Positions 26,761 to 36,490 of a stretch of DNA of 64,000 bases are shown piece after piece. The notes under the pieces were generated by a model. That model was given only the letters and a program-made list of their open reading frames with translations. It searched no databases and was not told the origin of the DNA. Made by a program: the position numbers and the translations under genes. Source of the DNA: AP-15 sp963701815 (GTDB taxonomy: Bacteria > Pseudomonadota > Alphaproteobacteria > ATCC43930 > CGMCC-115725); assembly GCA_963701815.1 (NCBI GenBank), contig CAVPBN010000048.1, positions 1 through 64,000 on the forward strand, written 5' to 3'. Every line of letters begins with the position of its first letter. Position 1 is the stretch's first letter.

Positions 26761-27510
26761 CTACCGTCGTCGGGATTTGGTCGGCGGCGCGCCCGGCAGC
26801 GGCGCGGGGCTCGCGGCGGGCGCAACCGGAGCGACGAAATTGACCGTCATCACCGGCATCTGCTCGTCGAGCCGCTGCATCACCTGGTCGGTGACATCGA
26901 AGGTCTGGTCGAACAGCACCAAATCGGTGCGCTGAAACACCATGTTTGCCTTTCTTTGCTTAGCGATATCAGCAATGATCTTGAGCATTTGCTGCTGAAT
27001 CTTTGACATCGCGTCGTTATTGGATTTCTCGAGCGCTTGGCGCTTGCCTTGCACGCTGCGATCGAGTTCGTTGACTTTCTGTTGAAACTCGCGCCCTTTG
27101 CGGTTCAAGGCGTCCGGGGTCATCGTCGTCTGCTGCCGCTGCAACGCATCGCGCTCGCTGCGAAGCACCTCTTCCTGATGAGAGATGTCCTTGGTGTATT
27201 CGGCGCGCTTTTCCTCAATCTGACCGCGCACCATTTTGGCCGCCTTCGAATTTTCCAGCAACGCCTGAATGTCGACCACCATCACCGTCAAATTCTGTCC
27301 GGGCGTCAGCATCGGCACCGGGGCAGCCGGAGCCGGAGCCGCCGGCGACACGGGCGATGCCGGCGCGGCGGGCGCCCCCGGCTTCGGCGCTGCCGGCGCG
27401 GGTGTTGCCGGTTTTGGCGCGGCCGGCGGCGACTGGGCGATCGCGCCGCCGGCGAGACTGGTCAACACCGGCAGGACAATCGCCATCGATCGAATCGACG
27501 ATCTCAGCAT
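26761..27510 (-). CDS. skp: OmpH/Skp-family periplasmic chaperone with long Pro/Ala linker
   Basis: 249 residues from the ATG at 27510, which opens a signal peptide (MAIVLPVLTSLAGGAIA). After cleavage comes an unusual stretch of about 40 residues made almost only of Pro, Ala and Lys/Gly (PAAPKPATPAPAAPKPGAPA onward). Then follows the Skp core: LTVMVVDIQALLENSKAAKM, a long coiled coil (HQEEVLRSERDALQRQQTTM, QQKVNELDRSVQGKRQALEK) and the closing ADIAKQRKANMVFQRTDLVL. A second Pro/Ala tail ends the protein. It carries outer-membrane proteins to BamA, encoded just upstream. Confidence 0.88.
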   Translation of the reverse strand: MLRSSIRSMAIVLPVLTSLAGGAIAQSPPAAPKPATPAPAAPKPGAPAAPASPVSPAAPAPAAPVPMLTPGQNLTVMVVDIQALLENSKAAKMVRGQIEEKRAEYTKDISHQEEVLRSERDALQRQQTTMTPDALNRKGREFQQKVNELDRSVQGKRQALEKSNNDAMSKIQQQMLKIIADIAKQRKANMVFQRTDLVLFDQTFDVTDQVMQRLDEQMPVMTVNFVAPVAPAASPAPLPGAPPTKSRRR

Positions 27511-27533
27511 CGGGAAACCTCGTTTAAGCGGGA

Positions 27534-30020
27534 TCAGAACGTCGTGCCGAAACTGACCCGGAAAAACTGGGTCTGATCGAACGATTCCTTTTTGATCGGG
27601 AGCGCAAGATCCAGCCGGATCGGACCGACCGGCGACTTCCATGACACACCGACCCCGGCGCTTATGCGGATCGCCGAGGATTGCTGCACCGTCGGCTGGA
27701 CTCCCCCGGTGGTGACCAACTGAGCCGGCGTCAACACCAGATTGGTCGGCTCCAGCTGCCACAGAGAACCGAAATCGGTGAAGACGCGGCCGGTGATCCC
27801 GAGTTCCTTCGGCAGACCCAGCGGCACCCCCAAGGCGATCGAGCCTACGTAATACTTTTGACCGCCGAGAGCGTCGTCGGTCACCGAATCGCGAGGACCG
27901 ATGCCGGCGCTCTGAAAACCGCGGAGATTGTCGCCGCCGACAAAAAATCGGTCCTGGAGCAATACCTGCTGTCCATTCCAGCCGAAAATGTCGCCGACTT
28001 CGCCGGTCAAGCTCAGCACCCATTCCGGCGCCACCGAGTAATAATAGCCGAAGGTTACCTTGGTGCGGACATAGTCAACGCCAAAACCGACACCGGCAAA
28101 GTCATTGCCCAACGAGGCGAAATAGCCACTGGACGGCTCAAGTCGGTTGTCCCGGCGATCGTACAGCAATACCTGTCCGATTTCGGAGGTAATGTGCTGA
28201 CCCGCCTGCAACGCGATAAACAGCGACGCGTCGCTCTGGATGTCGGTGATGTCATCGGAGCGCGCGGTGTATTTGAGCGTCTGCCGCAGGTTGTCGGCGA
28301 TCTGATACCCGGCGCGCAACGACCCGCCATAGGAGAATTGCTGATAGGGAGGAACTACGCCGGTGAAGAAATTGACCGTCGGGCTGGTCTTGATTTCAAA
28401 GATGTCAAACCCGGCGGCGATGTTGCGGTCGAGAAAATACGGCTCGGTAAAGCTGAGGTCGATTTGTTGGGAGCGGAACGAGACCACTGCTCCAATGCGC
28501 AGATCCTGACCCCGGCCAAGGAAATTTCGCTCGCGAATGCTGACGTCGGCCAAGGGCCCGTCTGTCGTCGACAGGCCGAGGCCCAATGACAGCTCGCCGG
28601 TAGACTGCTCCTCGACCTCGACCGTCACCACGGTCTTGTCCGGCGCCGACCCCGGCGCATTGGTCACCTCGACTTTTTTGAAAAATCCAAGGTTTTTGAT
28701 ACGGTCTTTCGAGCGTTGCATCTTGGACGTGTTGAACGCGTCGCCCTCGACGAGCTGCATCTCGCGACGGACCACCTTGTCGAGCGTGCGCACGTTGCCG
28801 ACGATATCGATCCGCTCGACATAGACCCGCGGACCCTGCTGCACGTTGAAAACGATATCGATCGTGTGGTTCTTGCGGTTACGGGTAATCTGCGGCTTGA
28901 CCTCGACAAAAGCGTAGCCGCGGTTGCCGAGGGTGTCGGTCAGTATCGAAATCGACTTTTCCAGCTCTTCGGCGTTGTACCAATCGCCGGTACGAACGGT
29001 TAACAGCGGCAATACGGAAGATGCCGGCAGGTCCTTGAGCGTGATATTGACCCCGATCTTGCCAAAGCGATAACGCTCGCCTTCATCGACGGTGAAGGTA
29101 ACGACAAACCCATTGCGGGTCGGGGTCAGCTCGGCCACCGCCGAGACCACCCGAAAATCGGCGTAGCCCTCGGTCAGATAGAATTTACGCAACAGCTCGC
29201 GATCATAGGTCAGGCGGTCGGGATCATAGGCGTCGCTGGTCGACAAAAACCGATACCAGCGGCTCTCCTTGGTCGAAACCACCCCGCGCAGCTTGCTCTC
29301 GCTGAAAACTCGATTACCGACGAAGTTGACGCTGCGCACTCCGGTGTATTCGCCCTCGTTGATCTCAAAGACGAGATCCACCCGGTTTTCCGAGAGCTGG
29401 ATGACCTTGGGATCGACGGTCGCAGCGAAACGGCCATGCCGGCGATACAGGTCGAGGATGCGCTTTACGTCGTTCTGCACCCGGGTACGGGTATAGACGA
29501 CGCGCGGACGCAACTGGATCTCGGCGTTGAGGTCCTTGTCCGAGAGCTTGCGGTTCCCCTCGAAGGCGATGCGGTTGATGATCGGGTTCTCGACCACCTT
29601 TACGACCAGGGTATTGCCCTCGCGAGACAGGTTGACGTCGGCGAACAATCCGGTGTCGAACAACGCTTTCAGCGAATTGTTGACGAGTTCGTCATTCCAG
29701 GGGTCGCCCGGCTGGATCTGCAGGTAGGAGCGGATCGTTTCGGGCTCGATCCGCAGCACCCCGACGATGCGGATATCGCCCACCACTCCGGCGCCCATCC
29801 GCGCAGCCGCCGCTGGTTGCGTGCGGCCCGTCGCACCGGCCCCCTCGGGCTGGACCGCAGCGCGGGCCGCCCTCGCATGCGGGCTCGCGGTCGCGCCGGC
29901 GGGCGAGGCTGGGGGCTGATCCGCCGATTGCGCCGCGGCCGGGCGCGGCAGGACGGGCGTAGACAGCAGAGCGAGGCTGATCGCCGCGCACAACGCGGTC
30001 TTTAAACGGTTGCAACGCAA
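27534..30020 (-). CDS. bamA: Outer-membrane assembly factor BamA
   Basis: 828 residues. Signal peptide (TALCAAISLALLSTPVLP), five POTRA domains (for example VGDIRIVGVLRIEPETI, INRIAFEGNRKLSDKDL, VRSVNFVGNRVFSESKL, RVYVERIDIVGNVRTLDKVV) and a C-terminal 16-strand barrel with GGDNLRGFQSAGIGPRD (loop 6, the conserved VRGF/Y-type motif), ending in aromatic Phe (VSFGTTF). It folds and inserts beta-barrel proteins. An Ala/Pro-rich stretch of about 40 residues lies between signal and POTRA1. skp follows after 23 bases. Confidence 0.96.
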   Translation of the reverse strand: MRCNRLKTALCAAISLALLSTPVLPRPAAAQSADQPPASPAGATASPHARAARAAVQPEGAGATGRTQPAAAARMGAGVVGDIRIVGVLRIEPETIRSYLQIQPGDPWNDELVNNSLKALFDTGLFADVNLSREGNTLVVKVVENPIINRIAFEGNRKLSDKDLNAEIQLRPRVVYTRTRVQNDVKRILDLYRRHGRFAATVDPKVIQLSENRVDLVFEINEGEYTGVRSVNFVGNRVFSESKLRGVVSTKESRWYRFLSTSDAYDPDRLTYDRELLRKFYLTEGYADFRVVSAVAELTPTRNGFVVTFTVDEGERYRFGKIGVNITLKDLPASSVLPLLTVRTGDWYNAEELEKSISILTDTLGNRGYAFVEVKPQITRNRKNHTIDIVFNVQQGPRVYVERIDIVGNVRTLDKVVRREMQLVEGDAFNTSKMQRSKDRIKNLGFFKKVEVTNAPGSAPDKTVVTVEVEEQSTGELSLGLGLSTTDGPLADVSIRERNFLGRGQDLRIGAVVSFRSQQIDLSFTEPYFLDRNIAAGFDIFEIKTSPTVNFFTGVVPPYQQFSYGGSLRAGYQIADNLRQTLKYTARSDDITDIQSDASLFIALQAGQHITSEIGQVLLYDRRDNRLEPSSGYFASLGNDFAGVGFGVDYVRTKVTFGYYYSVAPEWVLSLTGEVGDIFGWNGQQVLLQDRFFVGGDNLRGFQSAGIGPRDSVTDDALGGQKYYVGSIALGVPLGLPKELGITGRVFTDFGSLWQLEPTNLVLTPAQLVTTGGVQPTVQQSSAIRISAGVGVSWKSPVGPIRLDLALPIKKESFDQTQFFRVSFGTTF

Positions 30021-30075
30021 GACGCCCCCACCCCCACCCTTGACTCGATCCTCGGTTTCGAGAGCGGCGATTGTC

Positions 30076-31215
30076 TCAGGTCACCAGACCCTTCAGCCAA
30101 CTCCATATCCCGAGATGGACCAGATCGTTCCTGGTGGCAAAGACCATCAAGGTCAGGACCAGGGCGAATCCGATCCGGAACCCATATTCCTGGGCCCGGG
30201 GACCCAGGGGTTTTCCGCGCAACCCTTCGGCCGCATAAAACAAGAGATGCCCGCCGTCAAGGACCGGGACCGGGAACAGGTTGATCAGACCGAGATTAAT
30301 CGACAGCACCGCCAGAAACCACAGTACCGAAACGACGCCGCCTTGGGCCACATCGCCCGACATCTGGGCAATGCGAAGCGGCCCGCCCAGCTCGTCGGTG
30401 CTGCGCAAGCCTATCACGATCTGCCACATCGCCTTCAATGTCGCAACCGACATGCTCCAGGTCTCGGCGCCGGCTCGCAGCACCGCGTCGGCCGGGTTGC
30501 GCTTGACGTAATCCATGCCGCTGTGAGCGATGCCGAGCAGCCCGATCTCGTACCGGTTGCCGAAACGGTCGGTCAGCTCGGTCCGCTTGGGGGTGACATG
30601 CAACGTCAGTTCGGCGCCGCCGCGCCTGACGCCGATCGTCATCGGATTGCCCGGATCGAGCCGAACCGCCTGCTGCACGTCTTCAAAGCGCTGCACCGGT
30701 TGCCCGTCGATACTGGTGATCACGTCGCCCGCGCGCATGCCGCCCTGCCCGGCGGCGCTGCCGGGCTGAACCTGGCCCACTTCCGCCGGCGTGAAGGGTT
30801 GGCCGTAAGTCATGAACAGCACAGCCAAAACGGCGATCGCGAACACGAAATTCGCCGCCGGACCGGCAGCGACAATCGCGGCGCGCTGGCCCAGCCTCTT
30901 GTAGTGAAAGGAGACCTCGCGCTGCGCCGGCGCGAGTTCGGCAAGGCCGGCGGCCGGCAGACCAGACGACACGTTGCCGTCGCCGAACATCTTGACGTAC
31001 CCGCCGAGCGGGATCGCGCTGAATTTCCACCGCGTTCCGGCGCGGTCCCACCGGCCGAACAGTTCCGGCCCGAAACCGATCGAGAAGACTTCGACCCGAA
31101 CCCCGTTCCACCGCGCTACCAGATAATGTCCGAGCTCATGGACAAAAACCAGTATGGTCAGCACCAATAAAAATGGCGCAATATAGTTAAATCCATGGTG
31201 AAGCAACTCGATCAT
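30076..31215 (-). CDS. rseP: Site-2 protease RseP
   Basis: 379 residues, membrane zinc metalloprotease. HELGH at residues 26-30 lies in the first helix, a PDZ domain (PGSAAGQGGMRAGDVITSID) is central, and NLFPVPVLDGGHLLFY supplies the third zinc ligand in the third helix. It cleaves anti-sigma factors and leftover signal peptides within the membrane. The start ATG overlaps the dxr stop (ATGA). Intact frame. Confidence 0.95.
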   Translation of the reverse strand: MIELLHHGFNYIAPFLLVLTILVFVHELGHYLVARWNGVRVEVFSIGFGPELFGRWDRAGTRWKFSAIPLGGYVKMFGDGNVSSGLPAAGLAELAPAQREVSFHYKRLGQRAAIVAAGPAANFVFAIAVLAVLFMTYGQPFTPAEVGQVQPGSAAGQGGMRAGDVITSIDGQPVQRFEDVQQAVRLDPGNPMTIGVRRGGAELTLHVTPKRTELTDRFGNRYEIGLLGIAHSGMDYVKRNPADAVLRAGAETWSMSVATLKAMWQIVIGLRSTDELGGPLRIAQMSGDVAQGGVVSVLWFLAVLSINLGLINLFPVPVLDGGHLLFYAAEGLRGKPLGPRAQEYGFRIGFALVLTLMVFATRNDLVHLGIWSWLKGLVT

Positions 31216-32400
31216 AGGAATTCCTTGAGTGCGCCGTGATATTCAAAAGGTCTGAGGCACGACAGCTCCGCGGCTACTGCGCGCGCCGCACCGTCTAATC
31301 TGTAGACGTCGTCCAGCGTTTGGAGATCGCCGGCCGGCACCTTGTCGAGCGTGCGCTCGACCGTCTCGACGATATCGAGAAAGCCGATCCGCCCGCCGAG
31401 AAAGGCGTGAACCGCCGTTTCGTTGGCCGCGTTCAGCACCGTGGGCGCACCGCCGCCGGCAATCAAGGTCTCGCGCGCCACGCGCAGCGCCGGAAAGCGC
31501 CGTTCGTCGGGCGCCTCGAAGGTCAGCCGCCCGATCGCGGTCAGATCGAGCCGCGCGGTCGGCGTCGCGATGCGCCCGGGCCAGGCCAACGCATAGGCGA
31601 TCGGCGTGCGCATGTCGGGCGACCCGAGCTGAGCCAGCACCGAGCCGTCGCGATAGCTGACCATGCTGTGCACGACCGACTGCGGGTGGATAACGATGTC
31701 GATGCGGTCTTCCGGCATCGCGAACAAATGATAGGCCTCGATCAATTCCAGGCCTTTGTTCATCAGGGTCGCCGAATCGACCGAAATCTTGGCCCCCATG
31801 CTCCAATTCGGGTGGGCCACGGCCTGCTTCGGGGTGGCCGTCCGCATGTCCTCGATCGCGTGCTCTCGGAACGGCCCCCCACTGCAGGTCAGGGTAATCT
31901 TCTCGATCCCCTCGACCCGATCGAAATCGAAACATTGCCAGATCGCATTGTGCTCGCTGTCGACCGGCAGCAGCGTGGCGCCGCAACGCGCCACTTCCTG
32001 CATGACGAGCGGGCCGGCGCAGACCAGCACCTCCTTGTTGGCGAGGGCAACAACGACCCCCCGCCGGATCGCCGCGAGGGTCGGCGCCAACCCGGCCGCG
32101 CCGACGATCGCCGCCATCACCCAATCCGCCGGCCGCTCTGCCGCCTCGACCAGCGCCGCGGGACCGCACGCGGTCTCGATGCCGGTCCCGGCCAGGGCCT
32201 CGCGCAATTCGGCGTATCGGCTCGACATCGGCTATCGCCGCAAAACGCGCCCGCACCGCCCTCGCCTGCTCGGCCAGGCGAATCGGGTTGCGATGAGCAG
32301 TCAGCGCCTCGACGGCAAACGCCTCGGGGTTGCGCAACAGCAGGTCGACGGTGCTCTGTCCGATCGAGCCGGTAGAGCCCAGAATGGTCACCCGTCGCAT
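31212..32400 (-). CDS. dxr: 1-deoxy-D-xylulose 5-phosphate reductoisomerase Dxr, one frameshift
   Basis: The ATG at 32400 begins MRRVTILGSTGSIGQSTVDL, the NADPH site. The frame changes near 32228 (FAAIADV into SSRYAELREALAG), after which the protein is normal to the end: AAIVGAAGLAPTLAAIRRG, ALANKEVLVCAG, DSEHNAIWQC (metal ligands), TCSGGPFREH, HPNWSMGAKISVDSATLMNK and EAYHLFAM. The total is 1189 bases, one too many. Dxr makes MEP, the first committed isoprenoid precursor, and is normally the only route in such bacteria, so the gene is very probably intact in the organism. Confidence 0.93.
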
Positions 32401-32434
32401 CGATCGCTCCGCTTCTGGACGCCGGCGAGCAACG

Positions 32435-33263
32435 TCATCGCCACGCCATCAGGCTGCGCCCGCCGACCAGCGACAGCAACGCCACCGCCGGGAGCACGGC
32501 CAGCAGGCTGTCGAGCCGGTCGAGGAGGCCGCCATGCCCAGGGATCAGACCGCTCGAATCCTTCACGCCAAACCTGCGCTTAGCCAAGGACTCGGCAAGA
32601 TCACCCACTTGTCCGACAATCGCAAGACCCGCGCTGACCAAGGCCAGCGGCACGGCCGGCGAAATTCCCAATACCCTTGCCGTCGCGGCTCCGGCCAAGG
32701 CGGCGCAAAGCATACCGCCGATGAGCCCGGCCCAGGTCTTGCGCGGGCTCAAACGCGGCGCCAGGCGCGGGCCGCCGATGCTGCGACCAATCGCGTAGGC
32801 GCCGATATCGGTCGCCCACACGATCGCCAGCACCCAGAGCAGAGTCGCCCTGGCGCCGCTCTCCTGCGCGAGCCACAGCAAGGCAACGCACGGCAAAGTC
32901 ACCCAGAGCATGCCCAGTGCGGCCCAGCGCGGCTCGATCCCGGTTGCTCTGCCGGCCGTCCAAAAGACCATGGCGGCGCCGAGCATCGATGCTGCGACGG
33001 CGAACCCGGCGCCGGCCAGCGCCGCCACCGCGACTGCCGCGACGGCGGACCCGACGAGCGCGAGGCGAAAAATCTTCGGAGGCCGCGCCGGAGCGGGCGC
33101 GGCTGCACAGCCTCCCCCATTCCCAGGCCAACCCGGCCGCGGCGACGGCGGTCAGCAGCGGCAGCCAGGGCGAGCCGAACCACACCGCGGCAATCGCCGG
33201 CGGCGCCAGGGCCAGAGCCGAGACGATCCGCGACAACAGCGCGCCGGGCTCAGCGCGCGGCAA
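32435..33263 (-). CDS. cdsA: Phosphatidate cytidylyltransferase CdsA, one frameshift
   Basis: A multi-pass membrane enzyme making CDP-diacylglycerol. The N-terminal part (LLSRIVSALALAPPAIAAVW, TAVAAAGLAWEWGRLC) is in one frame. After about 33072, at a run of five T, it continues in another: LALVGSAVAAVAVAALAGAG, WATDIGAYAIGRSIGGPRLA and the family signature SPRKTWAGLIGG with GDLAESLAKRRFGVKDSSGL and IPGHGGLLDRLDSLL. Removing one T gives one chain of about 275 residues. The start is uncertain: TTG 33263, overlapping uppS by 14 bases, or TTG 33236. The gene is essential in most bacteria. Confidence 0.9.
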
Positions 33264-33981
33264 GCGAGGCCCCGTAGCGACGCTCGCGACCGCAGTATTC
33301 CTCGATTGCCCGTTCCAGATCGCTCTTGGCAAAATCCGGCCAGAAGGTCTTGGTGAAGATCAGTTCCGCATAGGCGCATTGCCACAGCAGGAAATTGCTG
33401 ATGCGCTGCTCGCCGCTGGTGCGGATCAGCAGGTCGGGGTCCGGGGTGCCGGCGGTAAGCAGATGCCGGCTCAGACAATCTTCGTCGACTGCGTCGGCGG
33501 CGAGACTGCCGCACGCCACCCTGGCGGCGATCGCTCGAACCGCGGCGACGATTTCGGCGCGCCCGCCATAAGCCAGCGCGATCGTCAGGGTCACCGTCGT
33601 ATTGTGCCGGGTCAGCTGCACCGCGCGGTCGATCAGGGCGACGATGTCCGGAGCCAGCCGGTCGAGTTCGCCGATGACTTTGAGCCGCACGCCGTTACGC
33701 TGCAACTCGGCGATCTCGCCGCGCAGATAGTGCCGCAGCAAGCCCATCAGGTCGCTGACTTCGGCCGAAGGCCGCTTCCAGTTCTCCGATGAAAACCCGA
33801 ACAGCGTCAGGTACGATATGCCGAGTTCGGCGGCGGCGACGGTGGTGCGGCGCACCGCCTCGGCGCCGCTGCGATGCCCGGCGATCCGCGGCATGCCGCG
33901 GGCCTTTGCCCACCGGCCGTTGCCGTCCATGATGATCGCGATGTGGCGCGGCGGCGCGCGCTGCGCGACGACAGAGTTCAT
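33250..33981 (-). CDS. uppS: Undecaprenyl diphosphate synthase UppS
   Basis: 243 residues. The ATG at 33981 overlaps the frr stop (TGATG). IAIIMDGNGRWAKARGMPRI contains the catalytic Asp and phosphate-binding residues, YLTLFGFSSENWKRP is the second signature, and PDLLIRTSGEQRISNFLLWQ with AYAELIFTKTFWPDF closes the family pattern. It makes the C55 carrier lipid for peptidoglycan. The longer frame upstream is only the frr gene read out of frame. Confidence 0.96.
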   Translation of the reverse strand: MNSVVAQRAPPRHIAIIMDGNGRWAKARGMPRIAGHRSGAEAVRRTTVAAAELGISYLTLFGFSSENWKRPSAEVSDLMGLLRHYLRGEIAELQRNGVRLKVIGELDRLAPDIVALIDRAVQLTRHNTTVTLTIALAYGGRAEIVAAVRAIAARVACGSLAADAVDEDCLSRHLLTAGTPDPDLLIRTSGEQRISNFLLWQCAYAELIFTKTFWPDFAKSDLERAIEEYCGRERRYGASLAAR

Positions 33982-34541
33982 CAGACCTGCAGGATCTCCC
34001 GGTCCTTTTGCGCCAGGGTGTCGTCGATCCGCCGGATCGTCTCGTCGGTCAGATGCTGGATATCCTGCTGCAGCTTCCGCTGCTGGTCCTGCGAAATCTC
34101 GCCTTCCTTCTCCTGCCGCCTGAGCGCATCGACCCCGTCGCGCCGCACATTGCGCACCGAAACGCGGGCTTGCTCGGCATATTTCGCGGTGACGCGCGTC
34201 AATTCGCGCCGCCGCTCTTCGTTCAGATCCGGGATCGGCACCCGGATCACCTGACCCTCGCTCTGCGGGTTCAGACCCAGCCCCAATTCGCGGATCGCCC
34301 GGTCGACGGCTTTGGCCATGGTACGGTCCCAGACCTGCACCGTGATCATCCGCGGCTCCGGCACGCTGACGGTGGCGAGCTGGTTGAGCGGCAGATTGCC
34401 GCCATAGGCGGGCACCATGATCGGTTCGAGCAGCCCGGCCGAGGCTCGACCCGTCCGCAACCCACCGAATTCCTTGCGGAGCACCTCGATGGCGCCGTCC
34501 ATCCGGCGCCGGAGATCCTTGACCAGCGTGTCGTCCGGCAT
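33981..34541 (-). CDS. frr: Ribosome recycling factor
   Basis: 186 residues, the usual length. MDGAIEVLRKEFGGLRTGRA, PAYGGNLPLNQLATVSVPEP, IPDLNEERRRELTRVTAKYA and VRNVRRDGVDALRRQEKEGE are the family blocks. With EF-G it splits post-termination ribosomes. Coupled to uppS by a one-base overlap; pyrH lies 141 bases upstream. Confidence 0.96.
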   Translation of the reverse strand: MPDDTLVKDLRRRMDGAIEVLRKEFGGLRTGRASAGLLEPIMVPAYGGNLPLNQLATVSVPEPRMITVQVWDRTMAKAVDRAIRELGLGLNPQSEGQVIRVPIPDLNEERRRELTRVTAKYAEQARVSVRNVRRDGVDALRRQEKEGEISQDQQRKLQQDIQHLTDETIRRIDDTLAQKDREILQV

Positions 34542-34682
34542 GCCCGCTTCCTCTCCCGATCTCTGGCCTTCCTACCCGGGGTTCGCACCTCGGCTCTATC
34601 TTGCCCGGTACGCAGCGATCCGTATGAAATATTTCAAGATGATTTCGGTCTCCCAAACAGTACTCGGACAGGCCCCTACTCG

Positions 34683-35408
34683 CTAGCCTGTCTGGTCGAT
34701 CAGCGTATAGCGTCCCTGTCCGCGGACGACGGCGGCGAACCCGCCGCGATCAAAGATCGAGAATACCAGGATCGGAATCCGGTTTTCGCGCGCCAGCGAT
34801 ATCGCCGAGGCGTCCATCACCTGCAGGTCGCGCGCCAGAACCTCGAGGTAGTCGAGCCGCTCGAAGCGTCTGGCGCCGGGCACCCGATGCGGATCGGCGT
34901 CATAGACGCCGTCGACCATGGTCGCCTTGAGGAGCGCGTCGCAGCCCATCTCGGAGGCCCGCAACGCCGCCGCCGTGTCGGTCGTAAAAAACGGGTTGCC
35001 GGTCCCGGCGGCAAAGATCACCACTCGCTTCTTCTCCAGATGCCGCAGCGCGCGGCGTCGAATATACGGCTCGCACACCGCCTGCATCGAGATTGCCGAC
35101 TGCACCCGAGTGGTCACATTGCGCTGTTCGAGCGTATTCTGCACGGCGAGCGAGTTTATCACCGTCGCCAGCATGCCCATATAGTCGGCCGAGGCGCGCT
35201 CCATACCGGCAGCGGCGGCCGAGATGCCGCGGAAAATGTTGCCGCCGCCGATTACCAGACACAACTCAACGCCGAGCGCGCTTACCTCGGCGATTTCATC
35301 GGCAACATGCGCAACCATATCCGGATCGAGGCCGTATTCGCGCTTGCCCATCAGCGCCTCGCCGGACACTTTCAAAAGGACGCGGCGATATCTGAGATCG
35401 GCTGGCAT
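34683..35408 (-). CDS. pyrH: UMP kinase PyrH
   Basis: 241 residues from the ATG at 35408: YRRVLLKVSGEALMGKREYG, ELCLVIGGGNIFRG, DYMGMLATVINSLAVQNTLE, VVIFAAGTGNPFFTTDTAAA and LLKATMVDGVYDADPH are the amino-acid-kinase blocks of UMP kinase. A nearby in-frame GTG at 35423 is an alternative start. It phosphorylates UMP to UDP. It stands between tsf and frr, the usual order. Confidence 0.96.
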   Translation of the reverse strand: MPADLRYRRVLLKVSGEALMGKREYGLDPDMVAHVADEIAEVSALGVELCLVIGGGNIFRGISAAAAGMERASADYMGMLATVINSLAVQNTLEQRNVTTRVQSAISMQAVCEPYIRRRALRHLEKKRVVIFAAGTGNPFFTTDTAAALRASEMGCDALLKATMVDGVYDADPHRVPGARRFERLDYLEVLARDLQVMDASAISLARENRIPILVFSIFDRGGFAAVVRGQGRYTLIDQTG

Positions 35409-35520
35409 CAGGCCTGTATCCACCGGAATGGCCACCCGTCGGCCGGGCAGGTCCAGCATACACCAAACCGGCCCGCCGTGGGGGTCTTTCGCCGGCGGAC
35501 GATCGCTGTGGACCCCGCCC

Positions 35521-36447
35521 TCAGTGATCGAGCTGGGCCGCGACCTCGGCGGCGAAATCGGAGCGCTGGCGCTCGATCCCCTCGCCGAGGGCAAAGCGCG
35601 CGAACCCCGTCACGCGGATCGGCGCGCCGGCATCCTTGGCCGCGTTCTCGACGACCTTGGCGATCCGGGTCTCCTGGTCGACGACGAAGATCTGCTCGAG
35701 CAAAACCACTTCCTCGTAATATTTGCGCAGCCGCCCGTCGACCATCTTGTCGATGATCGATTCGGGCTTGCCGCTGGTCTGCGCCTGCTCGCGCAAGATA
35801 TCGCGCTCGCGATCGAGCGCCGCTTGCGGCACCGAGGCGATGTCGAGATAGAGCGGGCTCGCCGCCGCCACATGCATCGCCAGCTGCTTGCCGAGCGCCG
35901 CCAGCCGATCGCCGGGAGCGCTGGAGGCGAGGCCCACGATCACGCCGATCTTGCCGATCCCGGGACCGAGGGCGTTGTGCACATAGGAGCACACCAGTCC
36001 TTCGCCGACGGCCACCCTTTGCGACCGGCGCAATACCAGATTCTCGCCGATCGTCGAAATCAGATAGGTCAACTCGCCGCCGACCGTGCGGCCGGTCCCT
36101 GGAAAGGGGGTGCCGTTCAACGCTTCGATGTCGTCGCCGGTTTGCACGGCAAGTTCGCTCAAGATCCGAACAAAGGCCTGGAAGTCCTTGTTGCGCGCGA
36201 CAAAATCAGTCTCTGAATTGACCTCGACGACGGCGCCGACGGCACCCTTTGTGGCGAGGCCGATCAGCCCTTCGGCGGCCACCCGCCCGGCCTTTTTCGC
36301 CGCCGCCGCCAAGCCCTTCTTGCGCAGCCAGTCGATCGCCTCTTCGATATTTCCGGCGCTGTCGCCGAGCGCTCTCTTGCAATCCATCATGCCGGCGCCG
36401 GTCTTCTCGCGCAGCTCCTTGACCAGCGCCGCGGTCACCTCGGCCAT
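35521..36447 (-). CDS. tsf: Elongation factor Ts
   Basis: 308 residues. UBA domain (LVKELREKTGAGMMDCKRAL), the EF-Tu contact TDFVARN, VQTGDDIEALNG, GKIGVIVGL, and the C-terminal SGKPESIIDKMVDGRLRKYY, EEVVLLEQIFV. It exchanges GDP for GTP on EF-Tu. Start ATG 36447, 43 bases after rpsB. Intact. Confidence 0.97.
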   Translation of the reverse strand: MAEVTAALVKELREKTGAGMMDCKRALGDSAGNIEEAIDWLRKKGLAAAAKKAGRVAAEGLIGLATKGAVGAVVEVNSETDFVARNKDFQAFVRILSELAVQTGDDIEALNGTPFPGTGRTVGGELTYLISTIGENLVLRRSQRVAVGEGLVCSYVHNALGPGIGKIGVIVGLASSAPGDRLAALGKQLAMHVAAASPLYLDIASVPQAALDRERDILREQAQTSGKPESIIDKMVDGRLRKYYEEVVLLEQIFVVDQETRIAKVVENAAKDAGAPIRVTGFARFALGEGIERQRSDFAAEVAAQLDH

Positions 36448-36490
36448 TGTCTTGTCCTCTCAGTCATGCCGGCGCGATCGCGCCGGAAGA

